From NCBI GenBank assembly GCA_031261125.1, contig JAISJZ010000071.1, forward strand, positions 1 to 8,632: a stretch of 8,632 nucleotides of DNA, written 5' to 3'. The notes beneath the pieces are model-generated. The model ran no database searches, was not told where the DNA came from, and worked only from the letters and a program-made list of their open reading frames with translations. Shown here in pieces: positions 6,008 through 8,632 of the stretch; within the stretch, counting starts at the first letter, position 1, and the number at the start of each line of letters is the position of its first letter. The translations under genes were made by a program, and so were the position numbers. This DNA comes from Planctomycetaceae bacterium (GTDB lineage: Bacteria; Planctomycetota; Planctomycetia; Pirellulales; Thermoguttaceae).

Positions 6008-7378
6008 ATGGCACGTTTTCCTTTCAATTTTCTCTGCGTGTTTTTCCTGTTCACGGTATTGTCCGCGGCAGAGGAATTTCAGCGTTCAGCAGCCGTTGCC
6101 GAACCGGAGGTATTCGTGCGCAGCGGACCGGGAACGGAATACTACCCTACGGCGAAACTTCAATTAGGCGACCGCGTTGAAGTGTTTTACGAAGACGGCA
6201 ACTGGTGCGCCGTCCGTCCGCCGGTCGGCAGTTTTTCGTGGATTAGCGCAAAATACGTTGACATCCTCTCCGGTAATATCGGCTCCGTCAATACCGACGG
6301 TTTAGCGTCCCGTGTCGGCAGCGACCCGTCTTTGTACAACGGTGAACTATGCAACACCGTTCAAGTGAAACTAAAAAAAGGCGAAAAGGTTCTCATCATC
6401 AGTAAAACGGAAACGCCGGAAAATCCCGCCAGTCCGCTGTGGTACAAAATCGCTCCGCCGAGCGGCGAATTCCGTTGGATACAAAAGGACTCCTTAATCG
6501 AAAAGGCGGCTATGCCGCCGGTGAATTCCGTTCACGGCGGTTCAATCACCCGTGTTGTTTATGAAAACGAACAAACGCCGCCGATAAAGTTAACACCGCC
6601 GGCAAAACAAGCGATACCGGTACCGGTTCCGGGTGCCAGCGGGGGACAAACCCTTCCGGCTAACAGTCCGCAAGTACCCGAAACTCTCTGTGTTGAAAAT
6701 CCCGAATTTCAAAAAGTGTTTGAGGAACTCAAAGCGGAGACACGAAACGTTCTGACACGTCCAGCCGAGGACTGGGTGTTTCAGGTTCTCATTGACCGGG
6801 CAAACGAGTTGTTCAAGATTGCGCCGACTGACAACGATATGGAAAAAGTGTATAACGTTCTCGAATCGTTGCAGCGAACACGGAATGTCCGGCAGGAAAT
6901 TGCGGTTCGGCGGCAGTACCGTACCAGCATATCACAGCCGTTAACACCAGCGGCTGTAAGAACATATCCGGCATTTGCATCGAATAGCGGCGCACCAAAA
7001 CCGTTGAAAGAAATAACCAACGAACAGGAAGCGGTGTTTCCCGCCGCTGTGAAAACGGCCTATTCCAGTGAAATTGCCCGCGTCGCCAGTAACCCTAATG
7101 TTCCGCGAACTGATGTACCGGTACCGCTGATTCCGAAAGAGGAGTTTGACATTACCGGCAAACTCGGTGCGTTTGAACCGCTGCCGAAAGGACATCCGCC
7201 GTATGCGGTCGTCAACGGAAAAGACGAAGTCATTTGTCTCATCACGCCGGCGGATGGTGCTGATTTGAAGCCGCTGCTCGGCAAACAGGTCGGCATCAAC
7301 GGTATTCTCGGCGTTTACGAAAAAAAAGGACAGTTGAACCGCCGGCACATTACGGCGTTGGAAGTCAAAGCGTTATGA
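6008..7378 (+). CDS. Secreted tandem SH3-domain protein with planctomycete-type C-terminal domain
   Basis: 456 residues. A signal peptide (about 1-20: FPFNFLCVFFLFTVLSA) sends it across the membrane. Two bacterial SH3-type domains follow. The first (about 30-86) contains VFVRSGPGTEYYPTAKLQLGD, then GNWCAVRPP and FSWISAKYV. The second (about 90-165) has the diverged order LASRVGSDPSLYN, then VQVKLKKGEKVLI, LWYKIAPPSGEFRWI. A Pro-rich linker (168-228) leads to a helical segment (230-305) and a second linker. The compact C-terminal domain (about 379-455) begins FDITGKLGAFEP and contains YAVVNGKDEVICLITPADG and GKQVGINGILGVYE, which suggests a small beta fold. Bacterial SH3 domains often bind peptidoglycan or protein ligands, so a periplasmic or envelope role is likely. 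No catalytic domain is visible. No Shine-Dalgarno; the start is chosen because it places the signal peptide at the N-terminus. The next gene follows after 18 bp. Confidence 0.85.
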   Translation: MARFPFNFLCVFFLFTVLSAAEEFQRSAAVAEPEVFVRSGPGTEYYPTAKLQLGDRVEVFYEDGNWCAVRPPVGSFSWISAKYVDILSGNIGSVNTDGLASRVGSDPSLYNGELCNTVQVKLKKGEKVLIISKTETPENPASPLWYKIAPPSGEFRWIQKDSLIEKAAMPPVNSVHGGSITRVVYENEQTPPIKLTPPAKQAIPVPVPGASGGQTLPANSPQVPETLCVENPEFQKVFEELKAETRNVLTRPAEDWVFQVLIDRANELFKIAPTDNDMEKVYNVLESLQRTRNVRQEIAVRRQYRTSISQPLTPAAVRTYPAFASNSGAPKPLKEITNEQEAVFPAAVKTAYSSEIARVASNPNVPRTDVPVPLIPKEEFDITGKLGAFEPLPKGHPPYAVVNGKDEVICLITPADGADLKPLLGKQVGINGILGVYEKKGQLNRRHITALEVKAL

Positions 7379-7396
7379 CAGTGTTGTAGCCGTATT

Positions 7397-7780
7397 ATGA
7401 AAAAGATTCCTCTTGTTGCACCGGACGGACATCTTGCCCGGCAAATCGCTCTTTACGATGAACAGCATCGCTTTGAGACCGTCCGTTTTACAACGGTTGC
7501 TAACGCACTCGAAAAAACGCAGCCAAACGAAATGTTAATAATTCAATGGACGGTTGCCGAAATTATCGAAACACTCAAACAAGCAAACGGTATTGCCCGA
7601 CCGTTCATCGTCTATTGTCCCGAACTTGCGGAGCGGACAGCGAAGGAAGGTGAAAACATTCGGCTTGCTCTGCTTCAATTCGGCGCAGCAGCGGTGTTTT
7701 CGCAGGGACGGAAATTACCGCAGATGTTGGCAATCTGCTCCGCCAGCAGCGGAAGCCGCGGTCCCGGAACCGTGGCATAA
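7397..7780 (+). CDS. Small receiver-like hypothetical protein
   Basis: 127 residues starting 18 bp after the SH3 gene stop, probably co-transcribed with it. No signal peptide or membrane segment, so cytoplasmic. The alternating pattern suggests a degenerate response-regulator receiver or similar alpha/beta fold: IPLVAPDGHLARQIALY (4-20), FETVRFTTVANALE (26-39), EMLIIQW (45-51), RPFIVYCPEL (68-77) and FGAAAVFSQGRKLPQML (95-111). The place where a phosphoacceptor Asp would sit reads LIIQW, so if it is a receiver it is not phosphorylated in the usual way. Residues from about 93 to the end overlap the convergent lipoprotein gene; the tail SASSGSRGPGTVA (115-127) looks unstructured. No Shine-Dalgarno. 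That it is a real gene is likely but less secure than its neighbours, and no function can be assigned. Confidence 0.6.
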   Translation: MKKIPLVAPDGHLARQIALYDEQHRFETVRFTTVANALEKTQPNEMLIIQWTVAEIIETLKQANGIARPFIVYCPELAERTAKEGENIRLALLQFGAAAVFSQGRKLPQMLAICSASSGSRGPGTVA

Positions 7781-8628
7781 TCATCGAGAATTACGGCAAT
7801 CCGGTCATTTTTTACTGCCGGAACATTATTGCCAAGCGTTTGCCAGTCCTTCCGGGAACCGTCAACGATTCTCCGCTGTTCTTCTTTGCTCAACAGCACC
7901 GCTGCACTTACCCCTTCACCGGTGAAAAGTTCGATAATCACGTCCGGTGCCATGTGAAGCACGCCTTCCGGCGAAATACTTGGAAACGGCAGTCCCGTTT
8001 TGGCAGCAACGTTTGTTCCGCCGGCAAGTTCAAGGATTTCATTATACATCGGACTGTCTCCCGCAACGAAAAGATTTTCGATGCGCCCGACATTTCGGGA
8101 ACGGTCAACACAAAGCAGTACCCTGACTTTTTTCCGGTTCCGGTTTGCGTCGGCAAATTCGTTTAGTTTCGTCCGAAGTTTTTTCTGCTTTTCCAAAGCC
8201 GTGTTTCGGAAACTGCCGCCGAGAGTGCTGCCGATAATTTCGTATGATTGCAGTACCCCTTCAATGCTTTGATGGTCAACAGCAACGGTACGGATACCCC
8301 ATTCGGCAAACCGGCTGCGGGCGGTTTCGTTTTCTTTCAACAGAAAAATCTGCGTCGGTTTCAACGCCAGAATTTTTTCGGGATTCCAATCGTACAGTCC
8401 GCCGATTTTTTCAATTTTTGCCGCTTCCGGCGGAAACACGGTGAATCGGGAATCACCGGCAACGAGTTCCCCGGCACCGATGTCAAAGAGTATTTCCGTA
8501 ATACTTGGTGCCGTCGAAATCAACCGCTGCTGCGTGTCCTTTTGTTCAATCCGTCCCGATGATTGACAGCCGGTTAATACGGTAATAAACAAAAAGAAGA
8601 ACAAAACGTTTTTTCTACGGATAAGCAT
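7675..8628 (-). CDS. BtuF-like ABC-transporter substrate-binding lipoprotein
   Basis: 317 residues. The N-terminus is a lipoprotein signal: MLIRRKN, a hydrophobic core, then lipobox LTGC (18-21) with C21 as the lipidation site, followed by a short polar linker. The mature part has the class III periplasmic-binding fold of cobalamin and iron-complex binders: RLISTAPSITEILFDIGAGELVAG (35-58), IGGLYDWNPEKILALKPTQIFL (75-96), a long linking helix (about 120-163), a second lobe with FVAGDSPMYNEILELAGGTN (187-206) and SPEGVLHMAPDVII (219-232), and a C-terminal NDRIAVILDDYATVPGPRLPLLAEQIA (274-300). The C-terminal VPGPR signature is typical of this family. Vitamin B12 or an iron chelate are the likely ligands, but sequence alone cannot choose. 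No permease or ATPase gene is in view; partners may lie beyond 8632. The last 35 residues overlap the convergent small gene. Confidence 0.88.
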   Translation of the reverse strand: MLIRRKNVLFFFLFITVLTGCQSSGRIEQKDTQQRLISTAPSITEILFDIGAGELVAGDSRFTVFPPEAAKIEKIGGLYDWNPEKILALKPTQIFLLKENETARSRFAEWGIRTVAVDHQSIEGVLQSYEIIGSTLGGSFRNTALEKQKKLRTKLNEFADANRNRKKVRVLLCVDRSRNVGRIENLFVAGDSPMYNEILELAGGTNVAAKTGLPFPSISPEGVLHMAPDVIIELFTGEGVSAAVLLSKEEQRRIVDGSRKDWQTLGNNVPAVKNDRIAVILDDYATVPGPRLPLLAEQIANICGNFRPCENTAAAPN

Positions 8629-8632
8629 CGGG

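Noticed and set aside
6616..6630. ACCGGTACCGGT 12-bp perfect palindrome
   Set aside because: Falls within codons for the PVPVP linker of the SH3 protein; simple Pro-Val codon repetition explains it.
6941..7348. 135-codon minus-strand open frame inside the SH3 gene
   Set aside because: Antisense to the SH3 protein's C-terminal domain, with no start signal or recognisable motif.

Overview
This window is bacterial chromosome of roughly balanced base composition with little intergenic DNA. The gene set suggests a planctomycete (Planctomycetota). The clues are a Tat-signal TIM-barrel-like protein, a large RND/MMPL-type exporter with an unusual extracytoplasmic insertion, and a secreted tandem-SH3 protein with a C-terminal domain of a type I associate with that phylum. 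Several genes have no recognisable Shine-Dalgarno sequence. The phylum is an inference from protein character only; no rRNA or marker gene is present.

Layout, left to right. Bases 1-772 (minus) hold the N-terminal 257 residues of a Tat-exported TIM-barrel-like protein that runs off the left edge. A short divergent promoter region (773-865) separates it from rmlB (866-1918, plus), which encodes dTDP-glucose 4,6-dehydratase. rmlB converges on, and overlaps by 37 bp, a short-chain dehydrogenase (1882-2667, minus) resembling D-mannonate oxidoreductases. Upstream of that on the same strand is a 1008-residue RND-superfamily exporter (2745-5771, minus). The exporter and the dehydrogenase probably form one transcription unit. 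A 236-bp divergent intergenic region (5772-6007) leads to a secreted SH3-domain protein (6008-7378, plus). It is followed 18 bp later by a small receiver-like protein (7397-7780, plus). That small gene overlaps by 106 bp the end of a convergent lipoprotein gene for a BtuF-like ABC substrate-binding protein (7675-8628, minus), which starts 4 bp inside the right edge.

The genes do not form one obvious pathway. They cover cell-envelope sugar-nucleotide synthesis (RmlB), envelope export (RND), secreted or envelope proteins (Tat protein, SH3 protein) and nutrient capture (BtuF-like). A shared cell-surface theme is an inference.

The most interesting points are architectural. Two unrelated minus-strand genes have the same leader layout: a sigma70-like promoter, a perfect GC-rich palindrome, a GCTAA tract, then AGGA seven bases before ATG. 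Both convergent gene pairs overlap in coding sequence, in the same relative phase (wobble opposite wobble). The exporter carries a helix-hairpin-helix-like insertion in an extracytoplasmic loop. The SH3 gene's best promoter match would give a leaderless mRNA. I found no CRISPR array, mobile element, tRNA or rRNA.
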